Shown one piece after another: positions 34,620 through 45,595 of a stretch of 64,000 nucleotides of DNA. Within the stretch, counting starts at the first letter, position 1. Every line of letters begins with the position of its first letter. The notes beneath the pieces are model-generated. The model saw only the letters and a list, made by a program, of their open reading frames with translations, did not search any database and was not told the DNA's origin. Source of the DNA: Brachypterus glaber (Eukaryota; Arthropoda; Insecta; Coleoptera; Kateretidae); the NCBI GenBank assembly GCA_958510825.1, contig OY294049.1:24504945-24568944 (forward strand). Direction: 5' to 3'. Made by a program: the position numbers and the translations under genes.

Positions 34620-35207
34620 AAGGTAAAGAAGATTTTTTTTATAGCCGAGATGCGTAAAATTGATCGATATAAAAGTGCGTTAATATATTATTTTTTTCAC
34701 CACTAGCACATTTATTCTTATTGTTTAAACACTTTAATATTAATAATGAAGTAAAAAGTTTGCTGTATCTTTAACGCGAAAAACCAACTAGCCTTTGAAA
34801 TCACCATATTTGAAAAAAATAAATACATTAATTTGATTACTAAAAGTTGATAGTAGCGTTCATATATTTTTAAAATGTGTGATAACATATGGGTAAGTAA
34901 CTATTTCATAAATAATTGTTATACTCTATTAAAATTAATTAATTTTTAATGTTGCCATATTAATTTTTTATCAAATGGCAAAATATTGTTGATTTTTCTC
35001 CAAAAGAAAATAATAAGCAATGCCATGTCTTTGCAATTCCGGAAAAATCAAGTGACAGTTATCAATTGTTTATAAAATTTACTCCTACTTTAGTATAGTT
35101 CTATAGGAGAGAAAAAATGATTATTACCCTAGGTGCAGAGTTAATTTCTCGGATAAATACATGATAAACAAGCCGTGAAGATATATAATGCTACGCATTC
35201 CATTATA
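34620..35207. other. Intergenic, no recognised feature
   Basis: AT-rich sequence. No supported feature. Confidence 0.4.
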
Positions 35208-35480
35208 CAGTGCGGTCCAAAAGTCACCCCCCCCCCCTTTTAACTTTTGAACGAGTTGAGATATCGACTTCAAATTTAGAACTCTTAAATAAGACAACTT
35301 AAACTATCTTTTAGGATATATTTGATATTTTCAGCTCTTAAAATGTGGGCAGGGGGGCATGGGGGGACATTTTTTTAATGGAAAGGGGAGTCGTGTGATA
35401 CATCATTTTAAAGCTTACAAAATTATCTATTTAAACTTACATTTTAAAAAAATTTAAAAATGTTTTTTAAGGTTTTGATT
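35208..35480 (+). repeat. One-ended MITE remnant starting TA-CAGTGCGGTCC
   Basis: Starts after TA with CAGTGCGGTCCAAAAGTCAC, then 13 Cs. It shares landmarks in inverse orientation with 11110-11392. The following 600 bases are A/T homopolymer-rich text with no right end that I can place. Confidence 0.4.
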
Positions 35481-36090
35481 TTTCAATTTTTTGTGTTAAA
35501 CATTCGATTTTTTAATTTTTTTTTTTGAAAAGCGAATAATTTTTGAAAAAAAAATTAAAATTAAATCAAATTTTTTTATTATTCCATCAATCTATTTTCT
35601 AATCTAATAATAAATTAATATTTTAATAATTTTCTTTAAAATTAAAAATTTCTGTCCTCAAAAATGTTTGTTTAAATTTTCTTTTTGCGAAAAACGATTT
35701 TTTTTTTAATTTTCAGAAAAAAACTTTCAGAATTTTTTTTTCAAAATTTAATATTTTTTTATTTTCTTTTTGCGAAAACCCAAAAAATTTTGTAAAAAAA
35801 TTTTTTTTTAAATTATAGTTTTTAATTTTTTTTTAAAAGTTTAAACCCCATAAGTTTTTTGTTTTTGGGGGAATTTTTTTCAAAATTCGTAGAATTGGAC
35901 TTTACAATAAAAGTAATATTTCCTAAAAAAGTTACGTTAATCGGAATTTTCTTTCGGGTTTTTTTTTCGATTTTTTAAAAGTCAACTTTTTCGTTTTTGG
36001 GGGGATTACTTTTAAAATTGGTAGAATGGATTCTTATAATACAAGTAAGTTTTCCTGAAAAATTTACGTTCATTCGTGTGAAAGTGTATA

Positions 36091-36649
36091 CAGGGTGATC
36101 AGTAACTGCCATGCCAAAATTTAAGAGGTGATTCTACACCGAAAAATATGAAAAAAAGTTTCTATAAGGGTTGCTTCGGAAATGAGCCCTAAGGGAGCTA
36201 CGGCCCTTCGAAGAAGATATATTGAATGGGAAACAAAAAAAAAACATCAATAAAATTTTAATGCTGCCGGGTGATTCTACATTTAAAATTAAGCAAAAAA
36301 TTATTCTTCACCAAAATACCTAAATTTAATATTAAAGGAGTAATAGCCTTTTAAAAAGTAACGTTTTTGGTGGCACAAAATGTTACTTCCTCTTAATTGC
36401 ATTTTTTTGAAAACGGTTGCTCCTAGAGTGTTACACTATGGAACATTTTTTATGTATTTTTACTCAAAGAATCTATATTTTTTTACAAAAAATTTAAAAA
36501 ACACATACAAAAAAGTCCAAAATGATTAAAATTTGCGTTACGTAATACTTGAACGTTCACTTTCTGGACCAACCTTTATAGGAACATTTTTTTATATTTT
36601 TGGTAGACTCACCTCTTAAATTTTGGCATGCCAATTATTGATCACCCTG
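36091..36649. mobile_element. CAGGGTGATCA MITE (mariner-type), complete copy
   Basis: 559 bp with ends CAGGGTGATCAGTAACTGCC and the complement of CAGGGTGATCAATAATTGGC, flanked by TA on both sides. It shares inner text with the MITE at 33933 (TAAGGGAGCTACGG, CACCAAAATACCTAAAT, AACGGTTGCTCCTA). Near 36539 it carries the end word of the TTA-flanked MITE (CGTAATACTTGAACGTTC), so it is a mosaic. Confidence 0.85.
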
Positions 36650-36651
36650 TA

Positions 36652-37190
36652 TTTTGTCTTTGGAATAAAGTCTTATATTAGTTCTAGCTTATTGTGTTCT
36701 GTATATTGGGAGCTTATTTAGATTTATTTTCGAGTTATTTATGCAAAATGTTCATAATGATAATAATAATTAAATTTTACGATTCTTGATATCTAACTTA
36801 GATATTAAAATAAGTCTCGAAAATATACATTGCGTCGCATTCCATTGTATACCCTTTCACAGGAGATATAGAAATACTTTTTATTTTTTTCTTTTCCTTA
36901 AAATTGGTCGATAGTTTAACCGTTCCCGCATACTGTCCCATTTATGGCACAAACCGGTTTTTTCATTATTTGTGGAACCTGTTACAGATATCTGAAAAAA
37001 AATTCGACGTTCTTAACAAGGATTCTGCATGTCAGCTGAAGACTGCATAGCCTAAAACTTCAATGTGTAATTAAAAATATTTGCCGGTCTAATTGCGCAA
37101 TATAAAAAATATAGTGTTATTATATAAACCTTGTTAAAGCGGTTTATCGGTATAAATTTACAGGTACACGGTAAAAATAAATTACATTAT
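36652..37190. other. Intergenic, no recognised feature
   Basis: AT-rich sequence. No supported feature. Confidence 0.4.
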
Positions 37191-37427
37191 ATTACATAGT
37201 CCGTAAATGGTAATATGTTGCCATAGACCGGAATGGTAAAAATTACATAGTCCGTTATGGTAATGTTTTGCATAGACCGGAACAGTAAAAATTACATAGT
37301 CCATAATGCTAATATTTTGCATAGACCGGAACGGTACAAATTACATAGTCCAGATTGGTAATATTTTGCATAAACCGGAACGCTAAAAATTACATAGTCC
37401 AGAATGGTAATATTTTGCATAGACTTA
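37191..37427. repeat. 49-bp tandem repeat, nearly five units
   Basis: ACATAGTCC recurs at 37194, 37245, 37294, 37343 and 37392 (spacing 51, 49, 49, 49). Each unit reads ATTACATAGTCC..ATGGTAATATTTTGCATAGACCGGAAC. Unlinked ACATAGTCC/TTTACATTATTTTACAT words appear again at 37980-38180, with a small palindrome around 38117-38140, so the array may be the left part of one element reaching about 38195. Confidence 0.85.
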
Positions 37428-37429
37428 TT

Positions 37430-38214
37430 ATAAAAACAAACGTAAAAAAAACGATCAGCTTGAACAATTTTTTATATATTTGCCTACAATACTTATGATT
37501 GTTTAATAATTTTTAAAAAAATTAACATACAGACACATTAAAAGTGTTTTAAAAACAACTTAAACACTACGATATTTCAAGAACGTTTTGATATGGAGAC
37601 TTGAAATTTGAAAAAAAATATATTTACTACTTTTACAAGCCTCTGTGTCAAAGCTTTTTTTAAATATCGTAGCGTAAAGTTCATTTGGTTTAATAAACCA
37701 AACGATTTGCACCCTTAATACGAGTATAAACTGCTTACATCTTTCTTTAAAGATCTATTGGTTGATAAAGATCTTAATTTATAATAAATGTAAATTTTAG
37801 GCCACAAATAAAGCATTTAAATATCGTACATAAATAATATTTACCTTTCTTTACACTTTTAACACTTTAACCTAGCAGCATGCGTCGCTATCTCTCTAAC
37901 AATAACAATATAAAACGGTCCGTCTCATGATGCGACGCCTTCTTGGTTATTGTCCAAAGCGCACGCGCGTCTTAAAATAACATAACCCGACATTGTAAAA
38001 TCATGTAAAAATATTTAAATCAATGTATATATTTTTTACGTTATTTTACATGCTTTTACATTCTTTTACATTATTTTACATTATTTTACATAAGTTCATG
38101 AATTATGCATAGTCCAGAATAGTAAATTTACTATTCCGTACTATGTAAATTCATGTATTTTTACATTATTTTACATGCCGTTTTTACAGTTTAAGCTATT
38201 TTATGGTATATACT
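37430..38214. other. Intergenic with TTTACAT-rich stretch
   Basis: No gene. From about 38030 to 38185 the text is dominated by TTTTACATTATTTTACAT words, the complement of words seen at the left of the 49-bp array. Confidence 0.4.
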
Positions 38215-38650
38215 ACTATCACATTCTTTTTCAGCAACCTTAAAAACCCCAATATACCAATTTTCACAAAAACTACACCCACCCCTCACGGGGTGAAATT
38301 AGAAAAAAATTATTATCAGATTCATATTTGTTGACCCCAAAAACCCCTATATACAAATTTTGAAGAAAATATTTAAAAATACTTACCCCCTCACCCCCTC
38401 GGGGTGGAGAAAATATTTATTATCCGATCAAATTTCAGCAACCTCTATGTAGCAATTTTCAAATTTTTCTAAAAATATATATTTTTCCCCTCGCTGCACT
38501 CCAATGTTCACCAAAAACAATCCCGAGCGAGAACTTTTGGTAACACACCTGTATGCCAAATTTCAAGTCTCTAGCTTAAAGCGTACTTAAGTTATCGTGC
38601 ACACAAAATTTCCCGGACAAACCGATCGATCGATTGACTGACATTTATTT
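38215..38650 (+). repeat. CAGACAGA-type repeat module, copy 3 (with C-rich blocks)
   Basis: Three C-rich blocks (about 38278 CACCCCTCACGGGGTG, about 38388 CCCCCTCACCCCCTCGGGGTG, about 38489 CCCCTCGC) precede the lead AATTTCAAGTCTCTAGCTTA, then AAAATTTCCCGGACAAACCG and a degenerated tail (GATCGATCGATTGACTGAC). It is the same order as at 13141-13600. Confidence 0.6.
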
Positions 38651-39241
38651 TTTTTATCGAAATTGATTTATATCGACATAAAACGTAATAAAACGCAAAA
38701 ATTTGAAAATTTCCGAAGACTCCGAAATTTTAAAAATTTTCAAAATGGGAAAGCAATATGTAATTTTTGAGAACTTTTTAAAATTTAAAACCACTCTTCT
38801 TCGCAGAGCTTTGAAGAGGGGAATAAACTTTATTGGTGTCGTAAAAGAGTCTTCATAATTCATTAGCGGTAACTCCATACAGTTTAAGGAAAATGTGCAA
38901 AGCTTTGCCTGCTGAGAAAACTTTGAAGTAATTTTATAATCTTAAAACTTCTCTAATTACTTTTTGTTATTATCAGTTTGTATTATCTTCAGCCGTATTT
39001 AAATGTTTTATAAATTTTTTTAAGCGTATTTAACTTTTTCATTACAAATTAACAAATATTTACTATAAATATCTATCTAATCTAAATAAAATTCAAATTA
39101 AAATCTTTATGAATAACATAAAAGCAAAGTTATTTTATAAAAGAAAGCATTTTGACCTTTTTCTATCCTGCTTTATCATAACAACCTAAGTACAATAATA
39201 TAATATAATAATATGTTCAAGGACAAGTTACATAAGACACT
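38651..39241. other. Intergenic, no recognised feature
   Basis: AT-rich sequence. A 74-codon minus-strand frame (38654-38878) has no recognisable motif. Confidence 0.4.
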
Positions 39242-39629
39242 ATTTTCTATTTTGCGACTCTTATAAGCTCAAAATCACACACATTTTGCGTGTTCTTATA
39301 GGCTTATAACAGGTCTCTACTTTTTTTTCTGTTGGGTTGGCAACATACAAAAGCCTATCTCTTGACGTTTTGCGTACAAATGTCAATGTAGATTTAAAGT
39401 TTAATTTTTTACAAAATTTTGTGTTTGGGTTATTTTTTACCGTGTTAAAATTGTGGACTGGTTAATTGCAGTGAAAAAAGAAGAGATGACTGTAAAATAT
39501 ATCAAAATATCATTTGTTCTTAGAATTTTAAACATAGTGTAAACTGTAATGCCAACCCAAAACAAAAATCCCTAAATCAGTCATCAATTTAAATGTAAGT
39601 TTTTTAAATTTTAGAGCAAAATAGAAAAA
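39242..39629 (+). mobile_element. TTTTCTATTTTGC MITE, copy 3
   Basis: Complete from ATTTTCTATTTTGCG to GCAAAATAGAAAAA, with all landmarks listed for copy 1. It is separated from copy 4 by a hairpin-bearing spacer. Confidence 0.8.
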
Positions 39630-39644
39630 CTTGTATAAAGCACA

Positions 39645-39765
39645 CGTTTCCTAACACGTTTTTAGAGTACTCGTACTTTAGAAAACTCGCCGCAAGCGGC
39701 TCGTTTTCTAAACTTGTACTCGTGCGCTAAAAACGTATGTTATGAAACTAGTACTTTAATATACT
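39645..39765. repeat. Palindromic spacer centred on GCCGCAAGCGGC
   Basis: The text on either side of GCCGCAAGCGGC (about 39691) is self-complementary: AACACGTTTTTAG...GTACTTTAGAAAACTC against TCGTTTTCTAAAC...GTGCGCTAAAAACGTAT. Part or all of this spacer recurs next to copies 4, 5, 6 and 7 of the MITE. Confidence 0.7.
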
Positions 39766-40160
39766 ATTTTCTATTTTGCGACTCTTATAAACTCATAATC
39801 ACACGCATTTTGCGTGTTCTTATAGGCCCATAAGAGGTCTGTACTTTTTGTTCTTTTGAGTTGGCAACAGACCTGGCCTATCGATTGACGTTTTCCGTGC
39901 AAATGTCAATGTCGCTTTAAAGTTGAATTTTCTACAAAATTTTGTATTTAGGTTACTTTTACCATGTTAAAATTGTGGCTTGGTTAATTGCAATAAAAAA
40001 GAGAAGAGATGACTATAAATATAAAATATATCAAAATATCATTTGTACTTAGAATTTTAAACATGGTGTAAATCGTAATGCCAATCCAAAACAAAAATAC
40101 CTAAATCAGTCATCAATTTAAATGTAAGTTTTTTTCAATTTTAGATCAAAATAGAAAAAA
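39766..40160 (+). mobile_element. TTTTCTATTTTGC MITE, copy 4
   Basis: Complete copy in direct orientation to copy 3. The spacer after it (CATAACACGTTTCTAGC) is interrupted by the BEL/Pao element at 40197; the remainder of that spacer resumes at 45554. Confidence 0.8.
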
Positions 40161-40196
40161 TTGTATAAAGCACTCGTTTCATAACACGTTTCTAGC

Positions 40197-40615
40197 TGTG
40201 CGGGGTTGAAAGTTGAAAATCAGAGGACTTACCAATATTCAGCTTTCTGGGTTGACTGTATCATCTAAGCCGCGTTAACTTAGATACCATAGGCTTTTGA
40301 TTGTGAACTGGTAGGATCCAAAATAGTGACTTGTTTTCTTGTATTAAACGAATACGCATGAAACGGAGCACTGAACATATAATTAAGTTTAATAACGTTA
40401 CGAAACGACACTGCACATTTATTTGTTAAAATTTCAATTATGAATTAGCTAAATTCATTACCGGTTTTAAAAATGTATTTAAAAATCACGCGTACATGTT
40501 TGGTTACCGCGTGGGTTGATTCTCTCAACTCGAATGTCCTTCGCCCTCTCTCTCTGGTGGCTATCATGTGATCACATGGTTGCCAGATTTATATTTTTTA
40601 TTACACGTCGCGACA
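40197..40615 (-). repeat. BEL/Pao 3' LTR
   Basis: 419 bp, beginning (minus strand) TGTCGCGACG and ending CCCGCACA. It differs from the 5' LTR at four positions that I can see (near 40540, 40578, 40597 and 40600), about 99% identity, so insertion is fairly recent. Confidence 0.93.
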
Positions 40616-41442
40616 GATTCTGAAATATTTTCAGGTATTTTGTCGTCCCATTTTACCTTTAATTTCCAAAGCTCTTGCATGATCATCTTACCCCCTATAA
40701 TTACTGGGCTTACTAGACCTAAAGGGTCAAATATTTGAGAAATTTTTGAAAGAATGTAACGTTTTGTACAGGTTACATTTTTTATTGAATCTACTGAAAA
40801 TCCTAAAATATCGTTTTTAGGATCCCACCGTACTCCTAATGTGGTACTGCTAGAGCCATCAGAAATTTGATAAAATGGTTCATTAGAATGATCAGAATCA
40901 GAGATTACATCCATTTCATTTGACATAAACTTTCTAAGTTGGAAACCAGATTGTTTTAATATATAAGTTACTTGATTTTTAATGGTAATAGCAGATGCAA
41001 TATCATCAGCACCCCAATTTAAATCGTCAACGCAGAAACCGTGTATTATCGCTTGATATGCTAAAGGAAAAGTATCTTTGTATTTTTTCGCTGACCCCTG
41101 TAAACAACGAATTGCCAAAAAAGCTGCAGGAGCAGTTCCGTAAGTAACGGTATTTAATCTGTAATGTGTTAGATCTTTATCAGGAGAATCACGCCAAACT
41201 ATACGTTGTAAGTCACGCTGACTAGGGTGTACTAAAATCATTCTGTACATTTTCGCTATATCTGCTATTATTAAAACAGGAAATTTACGAAATCTAATTA
41301 AAATAGAAAATAGATCCTCTTGAATGGTAGGACCTACCATGAGTATATCGTTTAAAGAATAGTTTGTAGAGGTTTTACAACTGGCATCAAAAACCACTCT
41401 AATATTTTTATTTTTAAAAACAAAATGATGGGGCAAATACAA
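40564..41442 (-). pseudogene. BEL/Pao reverse transcriptase, truncated
   Basis: 292-codon frame that copies element RNA into DNA in intact relatives. It contains FDASCKTSTNYSLND (conserved start of the BEL RT palm), ADIAKMYRMI with the first catalytic Asp (61), and FCVDD (136-140) where YVDD is usual, so Tyr is replaced by Cys. GVRWDPKNDILGF and SKISQIFDPLGLVSPVI belong to the Pao-specific region that follows RT. The last 17 or so residues come from the LTR; RNase H and integrase are absent. The upstream frame (41473-42762) joins it in phase across one TAA codon, so it is a single pol interrupted by a nonsense change. The start at 41442 is a TTG and is not meaningful. Confidence 0.9.
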
Positions 41443-41472
41443 AGCCTGCTTATATGAATGAATTTCTGATTC

Positions 41473-42762
41473 TTAAACCTTGGACATATGTCCCAACTTT
41501 TCATATTCCTCCATAAACTTTGTGTAAGCTTCCCTTAACTTGGAATCACGCATTAACTTTCGCTCAATGGAATAAAAACGATTTATAGCAATTTGCATAG
41601 AATTGCCTAAAAGTGACACATCCTTTGCAAAAGGAAACTTAACAATGAATTTACCAGAAGAATCTGTAGAACAATTATCGACAAAGTGCTCTTCGCAAAA
41701 TTGTTCATTGCTTGTATTAAATTTTTTATTACTAAGTTCTTCGACTTTCCAGAAATTTTCTATTTGATGAGAAATCTTTTCCTCTACGGAAAGACCACAG
41801 AAATTACTATTTTTATTTGAATTATTAATTTGCATTTGACCGCCCAAAATATATCCAGTATTTTGCAAAAAAGGTTGATTTGGCCCCAGTGAGATTAAAC
41901 CGTCCCGTAAAAGGTTCCAATAGACACCAACTCCCAATAAAATATCTACAGGCTCTGACCTATAAAACTCAGGGTCAGCACTTGGAAGCTCAAAATTAAT
42001 ACTGGATATAGTTTGGGTAGGTATTGGACCAGTAATTTTATCCAAAACTAAAAACTCAATACTTTTAGTAAAATTATTTTTAAAAGACTCAATACAAGCA
42101 AATGTTTTTATTAGCGTGTTTGTTTCATTTCCACTAATACCAACTATAGGTGTGTTATTTTTAAACGAATGAAGCTTTAATTTTGAAAATAAATCAAATG
42201 TCATAAAATTACCTTGACTACCTGTGTCAAGTAGGCATCTGCACTTGACAGGGCTATTATGAATATCATAAATAAAACAAACAGCTGTAGAAAGTAAAGA
42301 AATATATTTAGTTTTAATAAAATTGTTATGATTTTCAAATGAGTGCGCTGAAGTGCTAGGCTGCTGCGCGGTAAAGGGGTTATTATTTTCAGAACTATTT
42401 AAATTTTCTGAAATATTGTTTCTATTTTCACTTGCAGATAAAGAATTTAAATTTGAATTATAACTAGCCATATTTGCATGACTAACCATATTGGAATCTT
42501 GAAAATCTCTGAAATTATTTTTATTTTGAGAAAAACTATATTTATTTTGATTAAAATTATCTTTATTTTGAGTAAAACTATTTTGATCTTTTTTACTTTC
42601 ATTATTATTATTATTCGAAAAACAAAGCAAAGTTGAATGCAGTTTTTTACAAACCATACAGCAAGTATTAGCCCTGCAATCCTTAAAACTATGATTATCT
42701 CTTAAACATAAAACACAAAGATTTAATCTTTTAGCTTCATTATACCTATCTTTAGGACTCAT
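41473..42762 (-). pseudogene. BEL/Pao gag end (zinc knuckles), protease and start of pol
   Basis: 429 codons. Zinc-knuckle pairs CVLCLRDNHSFKDC (16-29, CX2CX4HX4C) and CCMVCKKLHSTLLC (CX2CX3HX4C, Cys35-Cys47); another knuckle, CPIC...H...C, reads in the same frame upstream of the ATG, so the true gag began earlier. An Asn/Ser/Gln-rich linker (about 50-150) contains four NQNK/TQNK-type repeats. An aspartic protease with LLDTGSQG (catalytic Asp 179) and a flap-like region follow, as in the DUF1758 proteases of BEL elements. It ends at a TAA that interrupts pol in phase. Confidence 0.9.
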
Positions 42763-42848
42763 ACTAAGAAATCGTTTACAATTAGTTATAGCATGATTAA
42801 AAGTACAAATTGGACAAGAACGTTGTCTAGAAAAATTCGAAAAATTAG

Positions 42849-43436
42849 CTAAATACCTATCATTACTTCTAGTAGTAGTAGTAGTGAAGTTTGATTAGAA
42901 GATAAGGTTTCTAAGACTTGACAATGTTGATTTAAAAAAGTTTTAAATTGATCAAAAGTAGGTAGCTCGCTTCCTTTTACGGAAGTCTCCCACTCTCGTT
43001 TTGTATGAGTATCTAGTTTGGAAGAAATTATATATACCAGAATACTATCCCAACTATTAACCGATTGCCCAAGATTTTCCAAACATCGTATATCTTTTTG
43101 AACACCATCCACTAAGCTTCGAAGAGCTGTAGCTGATTCCCGATTAATAACTGGTAAATCAAAAATAGATTTTAAATGAGAATTTACTATAACCCTTTTA
43201 TTATCAAACCTTTCTTTTAATAAATCGATGGCTAACTTATAATTATCCGAAGAAACGCTTAAATTTTGAATAAGCTTCGCAGCTTCACTACGAAGGCATG
43301 ACTTTAAATAATAAAAACGCTGTATATCAGACAATGTCGGGTTAGAGCCTACAATGGTATTAAAAATATCAATAAATTCGGTATACTTACTATATTCACC
43401 AGAAAATTCTAAAAGCTGCAAAGAAGGCAGCTTCAA
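42849..43436 (-). pseudogene. BEL/Pao gag, DUF1759-like central part
   Basis: 195 codons beginning LPSLQLLEFSGEY. LPxLxLPxFxGxxxxxxxFxxxF is the entry motif of the DUF1759 gag region; the conserved YLKSCLRSEAAKLI block follows. It acts as capsid-forming nucleocapsid precursor in intact elements. It is in phase with the preceding frame (43458-43775), separated by one TAG, and out of phase with the next. The phase change falls in a CTA trinucleotide run near 42880, suggesting slippage. Confidence 0.88.
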
Positions 43437-43457
43437 GCTACTCTGAACTGAGTTGAC

Positions 43458-43775
43458 CTAAGCTGCGATAACAGAGACGTTGTTCGAGCCATTGGACGCA
43501 TTAGCACTTTCCAAATCATGTAAAATTTGCTTAGCTTCAGCTACATAATCAAAAAAAATATCCTCAAAGGTTTTACGCTCATTTACTTCAGTAGCGTCCA
43601 ATGCTTCGATTTCATCTTGTACTAGAATAAATTCAGGCCAAATCAACTCAATTTTTTCCAGACGTGAAGCTAACTGAAAGCTTACTCCAGACTGTATATC
43701 AAAAGTATCGAGAAAACCTCTAAACCTTGTGAGTTGGCCCTTCAAGTTACCTCTTTTTCTTTTATAACCTTCCAT
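43458..43775 (-). pseudogene. BEL/Pao gag, N-terminal part
   Basis: 105 codons starting at an ATG at 43775: MEGYKRKRGNLKGQLTRF, the typical coiled-coil-prone gag N-terminus of BEL elements (RGxLKGxLTRF). It ends at an in-frame TAG; gag continues in the same phase immediately after it. Confidence 0.85.
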
Positions 43776-45115
43776 TATTTGTCTATTAGTAATGTAAAAT
43801 TGAAAAATTTTGGATTATGTGTAAGTATTTATAAAACACTTAGTATATACTATCCAAAACAAAATAAAAAAATTGTAGAAAAAATATAAAGTATTTTTTC
43901 CTGTAAGAACAGAATTTTCTAAGGCCCTGTATAAAAGTTTAAACAACTAAGTATTATTATTAATAAAATCTTCAGAAGTCTTACTAATGTTTATTAAAAG
44001 AATATAAAAAATGCTCAAAAAGCATAAAAATGCTTAAAAAATATTAAAAACTAAAGCAATTTTAGCTATATCTATTTTAAACCAAATATTTTGTTTATTA
44101 TTATTATTATTTAAACTATATTCTAAATCTAAACTTTATTTATTTATTTTTGTAATTTTTTATTTTGTATGTATTTTTATTTTATTTTGTTAATCTATTT
44201 TATTTTATTTTATGTTAGTTCTGTGAATTTATTATTATTTTATTAGTAAAAAATTAATTTAATTTGATAAATAATGGATCAGTTAACAAAATTAAGGCTA
44301 TATTAGCTAAAAAATAGGTCTAAAACAAGCCTTTTCTGCATCTACAAGAGCTTATACAAAATGCCTGTTAAACAATCAAAGAGTTTATTGTTTTATTCTG
44401 TTTTTAATTAAAGGGGAAAACCATGCTAAGTTACCTCCAGAATAAAGCATATCTCTACTAAAAAACTACTGTTTTTGCTTTAACAAGTATAAACAAAGAT
44501 TTCATGAAAACTAACTATACCTATATTAGTTTTATTTATAAAAAAGTTATTACACGGGCAATTAAGATCCCAACAATCAAAAAATATATTATTAAAATTT
44601 TATGGGCATTAAAACCACAAACTGGCTTAAAAAACCAAAAAAACACTGAAAAACAATGAAAACTTATTATTATATATTATACAACATCCAAACCTCCGTA
44701 TTTTCACGAAATAGCTATTATTAATAATTAATTTAATTTTATGGTGACTTTTTTCAGAATAAAATCAGAAAAATCGTTTTGTTTAAACAAAAGCTAAATG
44801 GTTTTCACAAAAGACAACAAATACGAGTTTTTTTTCTTTTAAAAACATACAAACATAAAAAGTAGAAATGTGAAACAAAGATATCCTCCGTCTCTTTCTA
44901 ACACAAAACAAGCTGTTTTTTACTTGAAAGTGTTACAATTTTTTATGCATAAGTCACAGCAAATTTTATTAATTTAGAAAGGTATTTTAAGGAAGAAAAA
45001 ATTAAGGAAAATAGGATTTCCTATTTATTACTTCTGCTTTTCTATATATATTTAACGACGAAATCCAGGGACAATTCCCAATCAAAATTTTGGTTCTCTG
45101 GTACCAATTCAAAAA
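43776..45115 (-). other. BEL/Pao 5' leader
   Basis: About 1.34 kb of very AT-rich sequence between primer site and gag start. I see no open frame with a motif. Such a long leader is more than BEL elements usually need; it could hold packaging signals or an old insertion. Confidence 0.6.
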
Positions 45116-45133
45116 TCCGTCTCGTTAGGACCA
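45116..45133 (-). promoter_or_regulatory. BEL/Pao primer-binding site
   Basis: One base inside the 5' LTR, the minus strand reads TGGTCCTAACGAGACGGA. TGG complements the CCA end of a tRNA; I could not assign the tRNA. Confidence 0.65.
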
Positions 45134-45134
45134 A

Positions 45135-45553
45135 TGTGCGGGGTTGAAAGTTGAAAATCAGAGGACTTACCAATATTCAGCTTTCTGGGTTGACTGTATC
45201 ATCTAAGCCGCGTTAACTTAGATACCATAGGCTTTTGATTGTGAACTGGTAGGATCCAAAATAGTGACTTGTTTTCTTGTATTAAACGAATACGCATGAA
45301 ACGGAGCACTGAACATATAATTAAGTTTAATAACGTTACGAAACGACACTGCACATTTATTTGTTAAAATTTCAATTATGAATTAGCTAAATTCATTACC
45401 GGTTTTAAAAATGTATTTAAAAATCACGCGTACATGTTTGGTTACCGCGTGGGTTGATTCTCTCAACTCGAATGTCATTCGCCCTCTCTCTCTGGTGGCT
45501 ATCATGTGATCACAGGGTTGCCAGATTTATATTTTATAATACACGTCGCGACA
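45135..45553 (-). repeat. BEL/Pao 5' LTR
   Basis: 419 bp, TGTCGCGACG to CCCGCACA on the minus strand, about 99% identical to 40197-40615. Minus-strand transcription would start here; ATTATAAAATATAAAT near its start is a plausible TATA element. Confidence 0.93.
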
Positions 45554-45595
45554 CTAGCGCACGAGTATGTTATGAAACTAGTACTTTAATATACT

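Larger units (their letters stand above)
40197..45553 (-). mobile_element. BEL/Pao LTR retrotransposon, internally deleted
   Basis: 5,357 bp on the minus strand with 419-bp LTRs and a 5-bp target duplication CTAGC (40192-40196 and 45554-45558). It encodes gag (DUF1759-like), zinc knuckles, a DTGS protease and the first part of BEL/Pao reverse transcriptase plus the A17-type region. RNase H, integrase and the polypurine tract are missing: coding text runs directly into the 3' LTR. There are two in-frame stops (at 43458-43460 and about 41475) and one frameshift near 42880. It inserted in the spacer between MITE copies 4 and 5. Confidence 0.93.
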
